The notes beneath the pieces were generated by a model. That model searched no databases. It saw nothing but the letters and a program-made list of their open reading frames with translations, and was not told where the DNA came from. From the NCBI RefSeq assembly GCF_028372415.1, contig NC_092879.1, positions 92,225,741 through 92,289,740 of the forward strand: DNA of 64,000 bases, read 5' to 3'. Source of the stretch: Notamacropus eugenii. Its lineage: Eukaryota > Chordata > Mammalia > Diprotodontia > Macropodidae. Below, one piece after another: positions 1 to 11,560 of this stretch. Every line of letters begins with the position of its first letter. The stretch's first letter is position 1. The position numbers were made by a program, and so were the translations under genes.

Positions 1-644
1 AGGCTTAAAAAAAAAGGAACTCAACTAGAAAACACAAGGCAAGGTAAACTCATTATTCAGTAAAGGTGAAGAGCAGACTTTAGGAAAGGCTCCGCTGTGG
101 CTGCAGGGCCCCATTTGTCTGGTCCGCTTGACCCATCAGGAGTATTCCACCTCACCCCCCCCCCCCCACCTCCCACACAGGAAAGAAAGTGCTCATGGTC
201 ATGCTTCTTTCCTGGGGCCTCAAGTCCTTCCAGACATACCACACCCTTGCACTGTGTGGGCCAAGAAGAGTTAAATTGATATTCCTGCCCATCCCGTGAG
301 GGTCTAGCTGATCCTGCCAAGTTTTTCCAGTGGAAAATTTCAGATGTCTCTATTTCAACCCCAATGATGAGGCAGGCAGGCAGGCCGGCCAGCCTGCTGA
401 CAGGCCTGCCTTCCCATCCCCACTCTTTTACTTCTCCCTGAAATATCGAGGGTCTCCATGGTAGGGTGGGGCTGCTGCTCACACCCATTGGGCTTCTTTG
501 CTTCTACTTGCTACAAAGCACAATTTTTCCCTCAACCTCTCCCTCCCCCAACTCCCCTTTCTCCTGTGGCCTCTAACCTTCTTTAGAACCTTCCCAGCCA
601 CCCTATCTACACAGATCCTATTCATGTCAACATCTTTCCTGTGA
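1..644. other. Single-copy intergenic sequence
   Basis: No gene or recognisable transposon. It contains a run of 13 C (155-167) and a short GGCA-rich patch near 370-400. Confidence 0.5.
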
Positions 645-776
645 CAATCATAGAGTCACAAACATAGAGCTGAAAAGGGCTCAAAGGTCATTCAGCCCAA
701 TCCATTCATTTTACAGATAAGAAAACTGAAGTCCTGAGAGGTTATTTAGCCAAGGTCACTTAGGGAGTATGCATTA
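645..776 (-). repeat. MIR3-type SINE fragment
   Basis: Reads as the reverse complement of a MIR3/Ther2 element: an L3-like tail (tagagctgaaaaggg) followed by the cagataagaaaactgaag core and part of the tRNA-related head. Confidence 0.65.
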
Positions 777-839
777 TACTGATGACTCCTCTGTGCTCAT
801 TCCTACACTGCTGCTGATAATAAGAGATGAAGAGAAACC

Positions 840-1674
840 TAAGCCACTAGGGTAAAGACTCATTCAGCAACAAAAACTGTTGGTAAAATAGGAAGAAAGT
901 CTGGCAGAAATCAGGCATAGACCAGAATCTCCCACCACATACTAAAATAAGCTCCTAATGGGTATATAACATAGGCATAAAACACCACATCATAAACAAA
1001 TCAGAGAAGCAAGAAAGAAAATTCTTTTTGCAATAGGGATAAAGAAAGAGTCCATGATCAAACAAGGGACAGAAAGAATCATAGAAGATAAAATGAATAA
1101 TTTTGACTGCAAAAAATTAAAAAGCTTTTGCACAAGCTAATCTGACATAGTTTAAAATTAGAAAGGAAACTGTTAACTGGGGAAAAAAATCTTTGCAGTA
1201 AATTTCTTTGATAAAGGTCCTATACCCAAGACGAATAAAGAACCAATTCAGATATATGAGTAACAGCCATTTCCTAAAAGATAAATGGTTAAAAGATATG
1301 AATAGATAATTTTGAAAGGAAGAAATTCAAGTTATAAACAACCATATGGGGAAAAAATGATCCAAATGACCAAAATTTAGAGAAATCTAAATTGAAGCAA
1401 CTCGGAAATTCCAACTTATATCTTTCAATTTGATAATGACAACAAAAAGGAAAATGACAGTTGTTGGAAACAACTGTTTCCCTGTGGAAAAACAGGCATA
1501 TTAATGCACTATTGGCAAAGTTATCAACTGATCTAGCTATTCCAGAAAACAGTTGGGAACTATGCCCCAAACATCACTAAACTAGGCATAACTTGTGGCC
1601 CAACTATCCTACAACCAATCCTATACCCCAAAGAGACCAAAGAAAGAAGGGTCTCTCCTCCCCTCCCTCTACAA

Positions 1675-1716
<42 letters not shown>

Positions 1717-2165
1717 TCAACTCCCTTTGTTACAGCAAAGAACTGGAGACTAATTGGGATATCCATCAACTGGGGAATGGTTGAACAAATGATGACCTAT
1801 GGATGTGATGGAATACTATTGTGCCTTAATAAATGATGAAAGATATGGTTTCAGATAAACCTGGAAGATATATCTGAACTGATGTAGAGTGAAGTGAGAA
1901 GAACCAGGAAAACAACTTCTAGAACAACAATGCACAGACAACCTTCAAAGTTTTAAGAATTTTAATCAATGACCAAGGTTCCAAAGACCCAGTGGTGAAC
2001 CTTCTGCCAGTCAGGAGACGACCTCAGAGCAAAACAAAGCTTAAATTGGAAGACATGGCCAATGCGGAGATCAGTTTGACTTGCCCAGGCCGATTTGTTA
2101 TGACAGCTTTGTTTTAGTTTTTTCGGGGTGGGGGAGAGGGGAGGCTAAGGGATAGGATACCCATT
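840..2165 (+). repeat. L1 LINE 3' region, degraded
   Basis: Matches the end of a marsupial L1: phrases such as catcaactggggaatgg, ggaatactattgtgcc and gtgaagtgagaagaaccagg are typical of its ORF2 end and 3' UTR. Many stops and indels show it is old. A CA microsatellite (1683-1713) interrupts it. Confidence 0.75.
1683..1713. repeat. (AC)n microsatellite
   Basis: Uninterrupted AC dinucleotide run, about 15 units, inside the L1 remnant. Confidence 0.95.
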
Positions 2166-2690
2166 CCCCAAGTAAAGAAAGAAAAAGGGGTCATTGAAGA
2201 ATTTTTTAAAATATGCAGAAAAGAACAAAAAGAAGGCCAAAAAGATTTACAGACAAGCCAGGCAGCTGTGAAAATTATGTGTTGAATATGTTATGTATTA
2301 TAAAAGAAAAGCAAATCATACCTAATAGATATGCACCATTCTGTGTACATTTTTTTCTCTTCTACTGTGTGTATGGAAATGTTCATTTCATTTGATGTCT
2401 GTTATTTGAGAATAAAAAATTAAATTCTAGAAATAATAACAAAATGAAAGGTGAGAAGAGGATATGATAATTACAATAATTACAATAATAATTACAATAG
2501 ATAATAATACCAACGTCTCAAAATGATTTTGAAAAGGAGATGGGCATCCTTAGACTATCATTTTGAAAAACCATGAACTTGAAGGACTTAGAACTAGTAA
2601 ATCAATTATTCCAGTGACTTAAAAAACCATTTGATAGAACTATCATGAATACCTCTTTCTCCCATAATATTTGGCAGAAGATATAAGCAT
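2166..2690. other. AT-rich intergenic sequence
   Basis: A-rich stretch possibly belonging to an unrecognised LINE tail (ends near an A-rich track at 2410-2430), followed by an AAT/ATT-rich simple patch at 2465-2510. No gene seen. Confidence 0.4.
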
Positions 2691-3349
2691 TTTAGGATCC
2701 ACACACAACAGCAATGGCAGAGGTTGCTCTGGCAAGAACCTCAGGGGTCAAAGTGTATCCAGAAATGCCTGCTAAAGACGTAAGTCAACAGCTATTGTGG
2801 CAGAAGTAACTTGTGGGAGACATTGAAGATCTGTGCAAAGTCACTGGAAGATTCCTTCACTATCTAGCTTGGATGTACAGTAGAAAATTTCAATGCCATA
2901 TGGCGAACTTAGAGTCAACAAAAAATTAACGTGCAATAGAATCTAGGGGAGAAAAACACATTGGAAATGGCAGATTCCTTTAATCAGCTACTGAAAGCAA
3001 AAGGCAAAAGGTTAAGGTGATACAAGGGTTCAACATGGTATAAAGAACCAAATAAACAATATTTAGCATCAATCAAAAACCTAAGTCCTGACTCTTAAGA
3101 AAGAATGAAATTAAAGGTGAAAGGAATTATAAAGAAGAAGAATATGGGAGACTTGTGCTCCTAGTCTAGGTGGCGGTAAAAAGTTCAATACGACAAAACG
3201 AGGTTGGATCAAAGAAGAAACAAAAAGCTCGTGTGACAGAAATATGATCAACACCAGAACTGTCAGTTCTGTCAAAGGAGGTGACTGAAAGTCAGATTTC
3301 TCTGAGAAACTGAAAAGTGGCAGGGCTCGATAGGAGCCATCACTGTTAT

Positions 3350-3564
3350 GTCACGTGCTTCCCCGATGCTCAGGAAGTACTCAAAAAGCACTTTCCCAGC
3401 TTCCTGTCAGGCAGGAGTCTGATCCCCCTTCCTTAAAACAGGCCATTGTGCATCTATTATTACCAAAATATGAGAATACCGGTGACTCCTCCAAACATAG
3501 GCCAGTGACATGTGTACATGCTTTACACAACCCATTCACAGCTTCTATCACTGAAGAAATCTAT

Positions 3565-3601
<37 letters not shown>

Positions 3602-5317
3602 TACACACACACAATTTGACTGAGGAACCAAAAGGGTATGTGCCGAAAGATCCAGACAGGTAAAGAGTAATTTATTATTGATTTGGTAATCACCAGACAA
3701 ACTGCTTCAAATTACTGTAATCTCTATACTGTCTTTACTGTCCCAAAGCCTTTGATTCAGTCCCACAGTCATGGTTTATTCAAGTATTGTAAATCTATCA
3801 AATAGACCCAAGTCTTGTAAGACAGCTAGAGTAACTGATGCCAACATGACAAGACACAGCACCAGCACAATCACGTCAAAAACGATTGATCCAAAATGTG
3901 ACATCTTTCAGGGACATAGTTTAAGGCCTATATTGTTCGGCTGACCCTTAAACCTATTAACACCTCACCTAAGTAGAACAGTATGTGGCTTCCTGCTTAA
4001 AGGGTGAGTCATACCAAAACAGCTCCCCAATCACTTGGTGTAGATGGGAGGCACCCTCCTCCCAAAATATACACACATTAAACAGTTTTTCTTCCTCATG
4101 GAATATTTTTCCAATGATATCAGAGTGACACCCTGGCTTGATAAACACAAAATTACTAATATACATTGAGGAAACAGAGATCCTCCAGGCTTTGAGCATG
4201 AATCAGAAGGTCAGTTGGGCCAATGGATGAAGGTGACACTTAACAAATATTTTGGCATCCTCCAGGCAAGATAGATTGAGCATAAAGTTCTCAAGAAGAA
4301 AGTTTGCATGGTGAAAAACTTACTGGCATCCTGAAATTAAATCTCAATGAGAGAAGTATGTTGAAATCAATGAACACCTAGGCAATACCAGTCTTAAAAT
4401 ACTCTTGAAATTATGAGATGGACCATGACCTTATTAGGAAAGTACACTAACAAAAACCCATGCAATATTAATGAAATGCAGGACCCATTACCCTAAGGCA
4501 GTTATAAAATATTAACTCTTCCTAATAAAACAGGAGAAAGTAGATTGATAGATGTTCTCAGGGCTCTTGATAAACTGATTAAAACCTTAAAAAATTACTT
4601 TAGGAACAAGCAGACATCATTTCACCAATCAATAGTAAAAATTGACACTACATATATGTCAATGGATTGTCCTTAAATGTGGTTTACCTCCAGATGGAGC
4701 CTACGAAACAGCTAAGACACGAGACAGGGCCAGCCTCATGGCTTCAACCAACAACGTGCTGACAAAAAAAAGTATCAAACAAGCGACTAAGTGTCAACTT
4801 TTTAAAAATAGAAATGGAGATGTTTATGATGGCAATTCAAGACCAGATCGTAACCATGAGAAATTATAGATGGTATGTCTTTAAGTCACCCAGATTTAGC
4901 AATCAATGCCAATTATTTAAGAAAATGATAGACATCCACGCAACATGTCACTACAGACTACAAAATTTTAACTAATACCTACCGGAACACTGATTGGATT
5001 AGAATTATACATCTGAAACTTACTATCTTTCATAAAATCGGACATAACCAATTCCAGTACTATAAATATAGATATCAAAATATCTAAGAATCTGACACAT
5101 AACTGCACTGGAAATGGACCAGTATCACAAACAGAATGGTTGCTCCCAATCACCCAGACATACTTGTCTGGAAATTTTGGAAGGATGGTTTTTAATAGAT
5201 GTTACCTTATCAAATAATCCTTATTTCCAAACTGTATGGATCAAAAAACTTTCCAAATATAGAGACTCAGCAGATGAAATCAAAATCGCACAGGAGCAGA
5301 ATAAGATCTACATTTCC
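3350..5317 (+). repeat. Decayed R4/Dong-like LINE (RT and restriction-like endonuclease remnant)
   Basis: Conceptual translation, with many stops and frame changes, shows R4-clade landmarks in the right order. They are a SKHRPVTC word near 3490-3530 (equivalent of the RPITC motif), KAFDSVPQSW near 3748-3780, a thumb-like GESRLID near 4525-4560, and at the C-terminus a PDILV...IDVTLSN...KLSKYRDSADEIK pattern (5145-5280). The last resembles the restriction-like endonuclease signature PDI...IDV. The element probably starts earlier (from about 2700) and resumes after the nested L1. It is dead. Confidence 0.6.
3567..3613. repeat. (AC)n microsatellite
   Basis: CA run with an internal ATAC interruption, expanded inside the R4/Dong-like remnant. 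Confidence 0.93.
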
Positions 5318-5763
5318 TGCTTGGATAGACTTCTATGAACTGAAGCTGAGTGAAGTGAGCAGAACCAGGAGAACATTATACACAGTAACAGCCACAGTAT
5401 TTGATGACCAATTTTAATAGACTTAGTCCTCAGCAATGCAAGGACCTAAAACATTTCCAAAGGACTCATGATGCAAAATGCCATCCACATCTATAGAAAG
5501 AAATGTGGAGTTGGAACACAGAATGAAGGAGACTATTTTCTCTTTTGTTACGTTTGGTTTTGTTTAGTTTTTCTCACGCTTTCCCCCATTTGCTTTAATT
5601 TTTATATGTAACATGACTAATGTGAAAATGTGTTTAATAAGAATGCCTGTGTAGAGCCCATATAAGATTGTAGCTATCTTGGGGATGGGGGGAGAGGAAA
5701 GAAAATTTAAAACTTATGGAAATGATTGCTGAAAATTGAAAACAAATAAATAAATAAATATGG
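5318..5763 (+). repeat. 5'-truncated L1 3' end, nested insertion with target-site duplication
   Basis: Classic marsupial L1 3' UTR (gtgagcagaaccaggag, gcaatgcaaggacc, ctcatgatgcaaaatgcc, the gactattttctcttttgtt block) ending in an A-rich tail with AAAT repeats. It is flanked by near-identical 20-22 bp copies of AGAATAA..GATCTACATTTCC at 5298-5317 and 5764-5785. This shows target-primed insertion into the older R4/Dong-like element. Confidence 0.85.
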
Positions 5764-5785
5764 AGAATAAAAGATCTACATTTCC

Positions 5786-5955
5786 CTACTGTCCTGTCTA
5801 GTAGTGGAGTTGTCTTGAAGGTGTCTACAGTGAGCCTACGGAAGATGAACTTACATCCCAATTCTTATATTCAATCCAAAAATAATCAGTTATTTTATTT
5901 TCTTGCACAAGAATCAACAGAGTATTAAATGTAAGGGAATAATAAGAACCCTGTG
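5786..5955 (+). repeat. R4/Dong-like LINE, continuation after the nested L1
   Basis: Sequence resumes directly after the second copy of the 20-bp target duplication. The six-frame reading is consistent with the C-terminal end of R4-type proteins, but the match is weak and the end is unclear. Confidence 0.4.
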
Positions 5956-5960
5956 AGGCA

Positions 5961-6166
5961 TTCGTTCATTTGATAAATATTTTTTAAGCACCTGCTCTGT
6001 GCCACGCATTGTGCTAAGTGCTGGAGCAAGTACTATGGTATGGTGAGCCCCATTTTAGAGACCAGGAAACTAAGCATCAAAAGACCATAGTGGCACAGCT
6101 AGTAATTATCAAAGGTAGGATTTGAACCCAGGTCTTCCTCTCCCTACTACGCCATACTGCCTCTCA
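5961..6166 (-). repeat. MIR SINE, near full length
   Basis: Reverse-complement MIR. It begins with the L2-shared tail (ttttaagcacctgctctgtgcc), then the core and tRNA-related head ending tactgcctct. Confidence 0.75.
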
Positions 6167-6512
6167 CAATATCACTCTTCTGTGCCTGCCATCTCTTTGT
6201 CTACTGCATTTAGCAGTTTGAAGAACAATAAAAATTCAGTGAGGAAAAAGATTTTAGAAAGGAAGAAGGACCCTGATTGCAGATAGTTACTTCTTTGTGG
6301 AAGAACTGAATGGGTTGTTGTAACAAGCGCAAGGCATGGGAGCAATCTCCCAGGGTGAGATTTTTAGAGTGCGCAGATAGTGGCATACCAAGATTTCCCC
6401 ACCTGCCCTCAAGCCCTGTCCCCAGGTTTACACTGCCTCCCACTTCTCTCCAGTAGAGTCCAGTTCTTCAGCAGCATAAAAACACCATAGAGTCGTCCTA
6501 TTCCAGGGCCCA
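6167..6512. other. Single-copy intergenic sequence
   Basis: No gene or recognisable repeat seen. Confidence 0.4.
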
Positions 6513-6570
6513 ATCTCTCTCTCCCTCTCTCTCCCTCCCCTCTTTCTCTCTCTCTCTCCCTCTCGTACAT

Positions 6571-6625
<55 letters not shown>
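6513..6625. repeat. Compound (CT)n-(CA)n microsatellite
   Basis: A CT-rich tract (6513-6564) is followed by an uninterrupted CA run (6572-6625, about 27 units). Cysteine-valine and arginine-glutamate repeat frames read from it are artefacts. Confidence 0.95.
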
Positions 6626-6627
<2 letters not shown>

Positions 6628-6628
<1 letters not shown>

Positions 6629-6944
6629 TTTTTTCAGGACCTTACTAGGGTCCTCCAAGGAAGACCAACATTGAAACGTTTCCAGAAACATGGTGAGAAG
6701 CAACACTAAACATTTGTCAAGCCCACGCTATGCCCATGCCATCTGCTCTCCTGAACAAAAAAAGAGCTGCCCAGCTCAAGGATGTGGCAGACATTTTCTA
6801 GGGCCCTTGGTTTTCCTGGTTATTGCTTAGCAAAAACACAGAGGAGGCTTTCCAGATCAACCCTCCCACCATATTGTCCAAAAGCCATTTCTTGAAGGAA
6901 GGCTGATGCTTTTCCTTCAGGCTTATCAATCATTATTCTTCAAC
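6628..6944. other. Single-copy intergenic sequence
   Basis: No gene or recognisable repeat seen between the microsatellite and the L1 5' end. Confidence 0.4.
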
Positions 6945-8030
6945 AGAGACCAGAGAGGTGCCAAGATGGCAGAAAAAAGACAGTGATTTGCCCGAGCTCT
7001 CCCTCAAACCCCACCAAATACCTTTAAGTAATGCCATAAAATAATTCCTAGAACAGCAGAACCCACAAAAAGATGAGATGAAATAATTTTCCTGCCAAAG
7101 ACAACTTAGAAAGTCAGCAGGAAAGATCTGTTGCACCTGGGTGAGAGAGGAACACAGTACAACACAGACCATGCCAACACAGACGAGGCCCCACCACACA
7201 AAAAGCCAGCTTTGGGAATGACGGAATCGGCGGTGGCAGTGACTACTTGCAGAGCTCTCAGCCCACAGATAACAAGGGGGTTGAACAACTGATCAAAAGG
7301 AGATTACATAGGTCTCTTTGCTAGCATTGAGGCAGGACTCTGCTGCTTTGCTCATACTCTGATCTGGGTCCCAGCCCTGGGTGGTATACCCAGAGTGAGG
7401 AGGAACACTAGCATACCAGAGCTTGGAGGAGAAGGGGACCCTTGTCACAGTTTCAGGGCAGAAAAGAGCACTTGTGGGCACTCACAGACCAGAACACAGG
7501 CCAGAATAGGAAACACACCTCTCCTTAGATCATACCACCTTGGAAGAACTGAAAACTTACAAGTCCCTAGAAGTGTCTCTGAAAACAGCTGCACAAAACC
7601 CCTGATGCTTGGGACAGTGTGCCCTCCACCCTGGAAGCAGAACCCTACTTTAAAAAGAGTTAAAAGTCAAGAAATAAGTGGGGAAATGGGCAAACAACAA
7701 GGAAAGATTCTGACCATAGAAAGTTGCTATGGTGACTAGGAAGATCAAAACACACACTCAGAAGAAAATAAAGTCAAAGCTCCTGCATCCAAAGCCTCAA
7801 AGAAAAATGTGAATTGGTTTCAGGCCATGGAAGAACTCAAAAAGGATTTTGAAAATGAAGTAAGAGAGGGAGAGGAAAAAAATTGGAAGAGAAATGAGAG
7901 TGACTCAAGAAAATCATGAAAAATGAGTCAACCGATTGGTAAAGGAGACCCTAAAAATACTGAAGAAAATGGCAACTTAAAATACAGTATAGGTCAAATG
8001 GTAAAAGAAGTACAAAAAGCCAATAATGGG
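6945..8030 (+). repeat. L1 LINE 5' UTR and start of ORF1, 3'-truncated
   Basis: Starts with the marsupial L1 5' end (gaggtgccaagatggcag) and runs through the 5' UTR (cagcagaacccacaaaaag, caacttagaaagtcagcagg). It reaches an ORF1-like lysine/glutamate-rich coiled-coil segment (7700-8030). It is interrupted by stops, and the remainder of the LINE is absent. L1 5' ends are uncommon because most insertions are 5'-truncated. Confidence 0.75.
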
Positions 8031-8103
8031 AAGAGGAAGGGAGAGAAAGAGAAAGAAAAACGAGGTGGGGGTGAGGAAAAGAGAGGAAGGCAGGGAGAAA
8101 GTT
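8031..8103. repeat. Purine-rich (GA/GAAA) low-complexity tract
   Basis: Nearly all-purine + strand, marking the point where the L1 ORF1 similarity ends. Confidence 0.8.
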
Positions 8104-8511
8104 TAAACTAGTGTCCTGCTCATCTTTCCTTTGATTAAGCAGGAAGCGGTCTCCCAAAGAAACTACACCTAACATGTCATGAGCCAAACTGCTAAACCCT
8201 CCCCAAAAAACAGTTGGCAAAGAAGCTATTTTGAACTGCCCCACCTTTTCCTCCTCAAGGATGGTTCTGGGTCTTCTTACTGGAGTGAAAACTGCCCATG
8301 TCAGTCTGGTTCAGGAGAATAGTTCAGGGACAGCAGTCACATCTCCTGTGTCAGTATGGGAACTCTCTGAAGGTGGTCACAGGGGGTCTCTCCCACCCCT
8401 AAAAAATTAGTGCTCCCTGATCACCTGAACCATATCTCTTCCAGGGGCTGAAAGCCTGACAATGAAGGCTCCTTCTAGAAAATCAGGTCATTGAGTATCA
8501 CAGAGTCTTTG
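8104..8511. other. Single-copy intergenic sequence
   Basis: No gene or recognisable repeat. Confidence 0.4.
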
Positions 8512-8519
8512 CCTTAGAA

Positions 8520-8668
8520 CAGGTCTGCACAATCTGCAGCCCATGGGCCACTTATGGCCTATGAGCATGCCAAAGGATTTGGAGCAGCCCACAAAAAATG
8601 TAGAGTATGTTCTCTACATTTTTCACAGGCCCAAAATCCTTTGGTGGGCCACAGGTTGTGCAGGACTG
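8520..8668. mobile_element. Palindromic hAT-type MITE (149 bp) with 8-bp target duplication
   Basis: The whole element is nearly self-complementary: the left end CAGGTCTGCACAA pairs with the right end TTGTGCAGGACTG, and the internal arms (ccaaaggattt / aaatcctttgg, tgtagagtatg / ctctaca) also pair. It is flanked by CCTTAGAA (8512-8519) and CTTTACAA (8669-8676), a 6/8 match consistent with an old 8-bp duplication. The CAG..CTG ends and 8-bp duplication point to the hAT superfamily. There is no coding capacity. Confidence 0.75.
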
Positions 8669-8684
8669 CTTTACAAAGAGAAAG

Positions 8685-8895
8685 AATTTAGAAGTCATCT
8701 AGTCTACCTCCATTTTGCTAATTATAAGATCCTAATCCTTATAGGTAGAAGGGGTCAATGAGGAAACTGAGGTCCAGAGAGGTTGACTTGCCCAAGGTCA
8801 CACAGTTCCCATTAAGTTGCAGAGCTGAGATTGAACACATTGGATTTCATGCCAAATCCTACACTCTAGTTGCTGGACCACACCGCCTCTTTGTG
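8685..8895 (-). repeat. MIR3-type SINE fragment
   Basis: Antisense MIR3-like: tagaagtcatctagtc tail, gaggaaactgaggtccagag core, then aaggtcacacag head. Its head half lies inside the first copy of the tandem duplication below. Confidence 0.6.
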
Positions 8896-9066
8896 ATTTT
8901 CTTGTATGGCTACACTTGGGGCAGTCCTTGCCCAAGGTCACACAGTTCCCATTAAGTTGCAGAGCTGAGATTGAACACATTGGATTTCATGCCAAATCCT
9001 ACACTCTAGTTGCTGGACCACACTGCCTCTTTGTGATTTTCTTGTATGGCTACACTTGGGGCAGTC
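8787..9066. repeat. Tandem duplication, 2 x 140 bp, 139/140 identical
   Basis: Copies 8787-8926 and 8927-9066 follow each other without spacer. By eye they differ at one site only (C in acaccgcctc versus T in acactgcctc). The unit covers the head of a MIR3-like SINE and adjoining single-copy sequence. Confidence 0.95.
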
Positions 9067-9124
9067 CTTTGAGGGGGCAGGGATTAATTTATTTCATTTT
9101 GCAACAGAAAAAAGAAACCTTTCC

Positions 9125-9300
9125 AATTCAGCTCAATTCAACATGAATTTGTTTAGTGTGTACTATGCGTCACTAGCTATGCTGGGTGCCATGAATGTCA
9201 AAACAGAAAGAGAATAACTCCTGCTTTCAGGGAGTTTACATTCTGTCAGGGAAACAATATGTACACAACTAAGTAAATACAAAATTTGTAGAAACTATGA
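9125..9300 (-). repeat. LINE-2 3' end fragment
   Basis: Antisense L2 tail: tgaatttgtttagtgtgtactatgcg..., then the ctttcagggagtttacattct phrase. Confidence 0.6.
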
Positions 9301-9350
9301 AGTCATTGGAATTGTGGGATCATATCATTTTCCTGCTACAGAGAGGGGAA

Positions 9351-9415
9351 GTCCATCCATCCATCCATCTACTCATCCATCGACCTATTCATCCATTCAC
9401 TCATCCACCCAGCCA
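9351..9415. repeat. (TCCA)n imperfect tetranucleotide repeat
   Basis: Degenerate ATCC/TCCA units over about 65 bp. Confidence 0.85.
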
Positions 9416-9419
9416 TCAT

Positions 9420-10095
9420 CCCAGATTGCATCATTTCTGAGGACTCAAGCAGGTCTTGAGTTCCAAGCTTAGGCTTTTCAATCATTGGTTGCAATGGCTG
9501 TGCGTGTTATTTACATGTGCTCCAATCACATGGTCCTTAGAATTAGGAAATCAAATGGGTGCCCTCCAGCTTCATTTAGATGGATAATTTCCTCTCTACC
9601 AGTAGTCCTGCTTTGATGAGCATGGAAATGTATCCTGTTTACTCATTTGCGTTATGGGAATAGCTGATGCCTAATGCAAATACATGCGAACTTCATCTTC
9701 ATTGGGAGACAGAGAGCTTTTCGATCTGTGATGATATGAAACCATCCTGCCTTGCCCTTCTCCAATGCCTGAAGACCCCATTCACCCTGCAGTTACTAGG
9801 ACTCTTCACTGAAGCCAATCTTTATCTGCCTCAGTTTCCTCAACCGTAAAAACAGGGACATTTACATTTTAGAAAGGAGATGACACCGTTGATGCTACAA
9901 TTCTTCCCAACTTAGAAGGAACTGAGTTACCAAATGGGCTTTCCAGACTCCAGAAAGTTTATTTCCTGAAAATCCTTCTCTTCAGCTGTAAGTGGAGACA
10001 GAAGTTGTGGGCCTGAGATCACATTTCTCTGGACTCTCCAAGTCTCGTCTCTTCAAGCACTTCCCCTCTCCCCCATCCAGTCTCAGCACCTTCCT
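9420..10095. other. Single-copy sequence, candidate conserved non-coding element (9470-9700)
   Basis: No repeat signature. It includes an octamer-like ATGCAAAT (about 9676) and several TAAT/ATTG words. The candidate status rests on composition only. Confidence 0.3.
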
Positions 10096-10104
10096 CTCAG
10101 TATC

Positions 10105-10252
10105 ACGGCTCTCTAGCTGGAAGACACCTCAGACGTTGATGCCCCTCATTTTATAGAGAAGCAAGCTGAGGCCCACAAGGTCACCCAAAAAAACAAAGTT
10201 GGGATTCAAACCCAAGTCCAGTGATCTTCTCGTTGCACCAGCCCTGCAGCAC
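10105..10252 (-). repeat. MIR3-type SINE fragment
   Basis: Antisense: agctggaagacacctcagacg tail, ataaagcaagctgaggccc-like core, gggattcaaacccaagtcc head. Confidence 0.65.
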
Positions 10253-11280
10253 ATCTACACACTCTCTCCCTGCCCTTGCTAACAAGTTGTCCAAGACAAA
10301 TACTAAGGTTGGGCCAGGCCACACAGGAGGCATGTGCTTTGAGTTCCTACTTCCTCTGTGACTGGTCTGCTTCTCCTTGTCTATCACCTGTCTCCTTGCC
10401 CAGCCTCCTCTTGTTAATGATGGTATTGGGTTGAAATGCTGTAATGTAACATACGGACTTGGAGTCATAATAAATCATTTTGATGTCAAGAGTCCTAATC
10501 TGCCAATCTGAGGGCAGAGAGATTGATTAGGAGGTTTTCAAAGCTCCACTCATCACTTTTTAATTTTTTTATTTGAAGGCATTTACTATTTTTTAAAGGC
10601 AGGCTGGTGAAAGCACAGACCTCCTTCCTCTTACCTAAATCTCAGGGAATGTCTGCTAGGACTTCTTCAGAGGGCAAAACTGTGGAGCTTAGCTTTCCAA
10701 GGAGGTCTGGAGGCCAGTGCTCATGTCTCCTCAGAGTCAGGGCCAGCACCAGAACCGGCCCAGGGCCAAGGGCCTAACAAGGCTCCAAGGCTCTCCATCA
10801 GAACACAAGCTCCCTGAGGACAGGCACAGATTTCTTTTGGTCTGCATAGACCCAGGGCGGGCTGTTAAAGTGACTTGAATCATGAGTTAGAGTGGCCTGT
10901 GGGGCACTCTCAAGAAGGAGAAAGAAGAAAGGCCTCCCTTACTCCAAGATGGAAAACCTAAGGACACATGCCATTACTCAGCTGGTGACTCTGCAGATCC
11001 AAGATCACAAAGATCACTCTTTACATCATTGGTTGGGGAGGAGCTGAACCCTCCAGACCAATTCCCACTTGACTGGTACTAGCTCCTGGCCAGGGTTGGT
11101 GCCCTGACTCCTGCCCAGCCCCCCCCCTCCTCTTTCCCTGTGGGGGTGGGGGCGTCCTTTCTCTCCAAGCAAGAAGAGCCTTCTTCGGGCAGACCTTCCC
11201 ACTCTGTAAGATCTTGGTGAGTACAGATTGTCTCATTCTTCATGCCTGACACAGTGTCTGGCACAGGGTAGTCATAGAGA
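10253..11280. other. Single-copy intergenic sequence
   Basis: No gene or clear repeat. An AT-rich patch lies near 10545-10605. Confidence 0.4.
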
Positions 11281-11284
11281 AATG

Positions 11285-11400
11285 TAGAGTGATAGGGCCT
11301 TTATTAAGCACTTACTATACACCAGGAACTTGGCATAAAAATGCAAGCAAGATGGTCCCTGCCCTCAAGCAGCTTCTATTTTGATGAAGAAAAAATGGAA
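11285..11400 (-). repeat. LINE-2 3' end fragment
   Basis: tttattaagcacttactata and ggtccctgccctcaagcag are antisense L2 tail phrases. Confidence 0.6.
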
Positions 11401-11560
11401 GGGGGACAGGACAGGACAAGGACATGGCACATACATGACTATTGGCATGGTGAGGATGGAAGTGGCTTCAAGACCTGGTTTCCACGCATCAGAGCAGGGA
11501 TCCAGGATGGAATCCAAGGTTGGGGGAGGAGGCAAGGAGGAAGGTGGGGATGCTGGATGA

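Noticed and set aside
8787..9066. CRISPR-like or satellite array
   Set aside because: Only two abutting 140-bp copies and no spacers. It is a simple tandem duplication.
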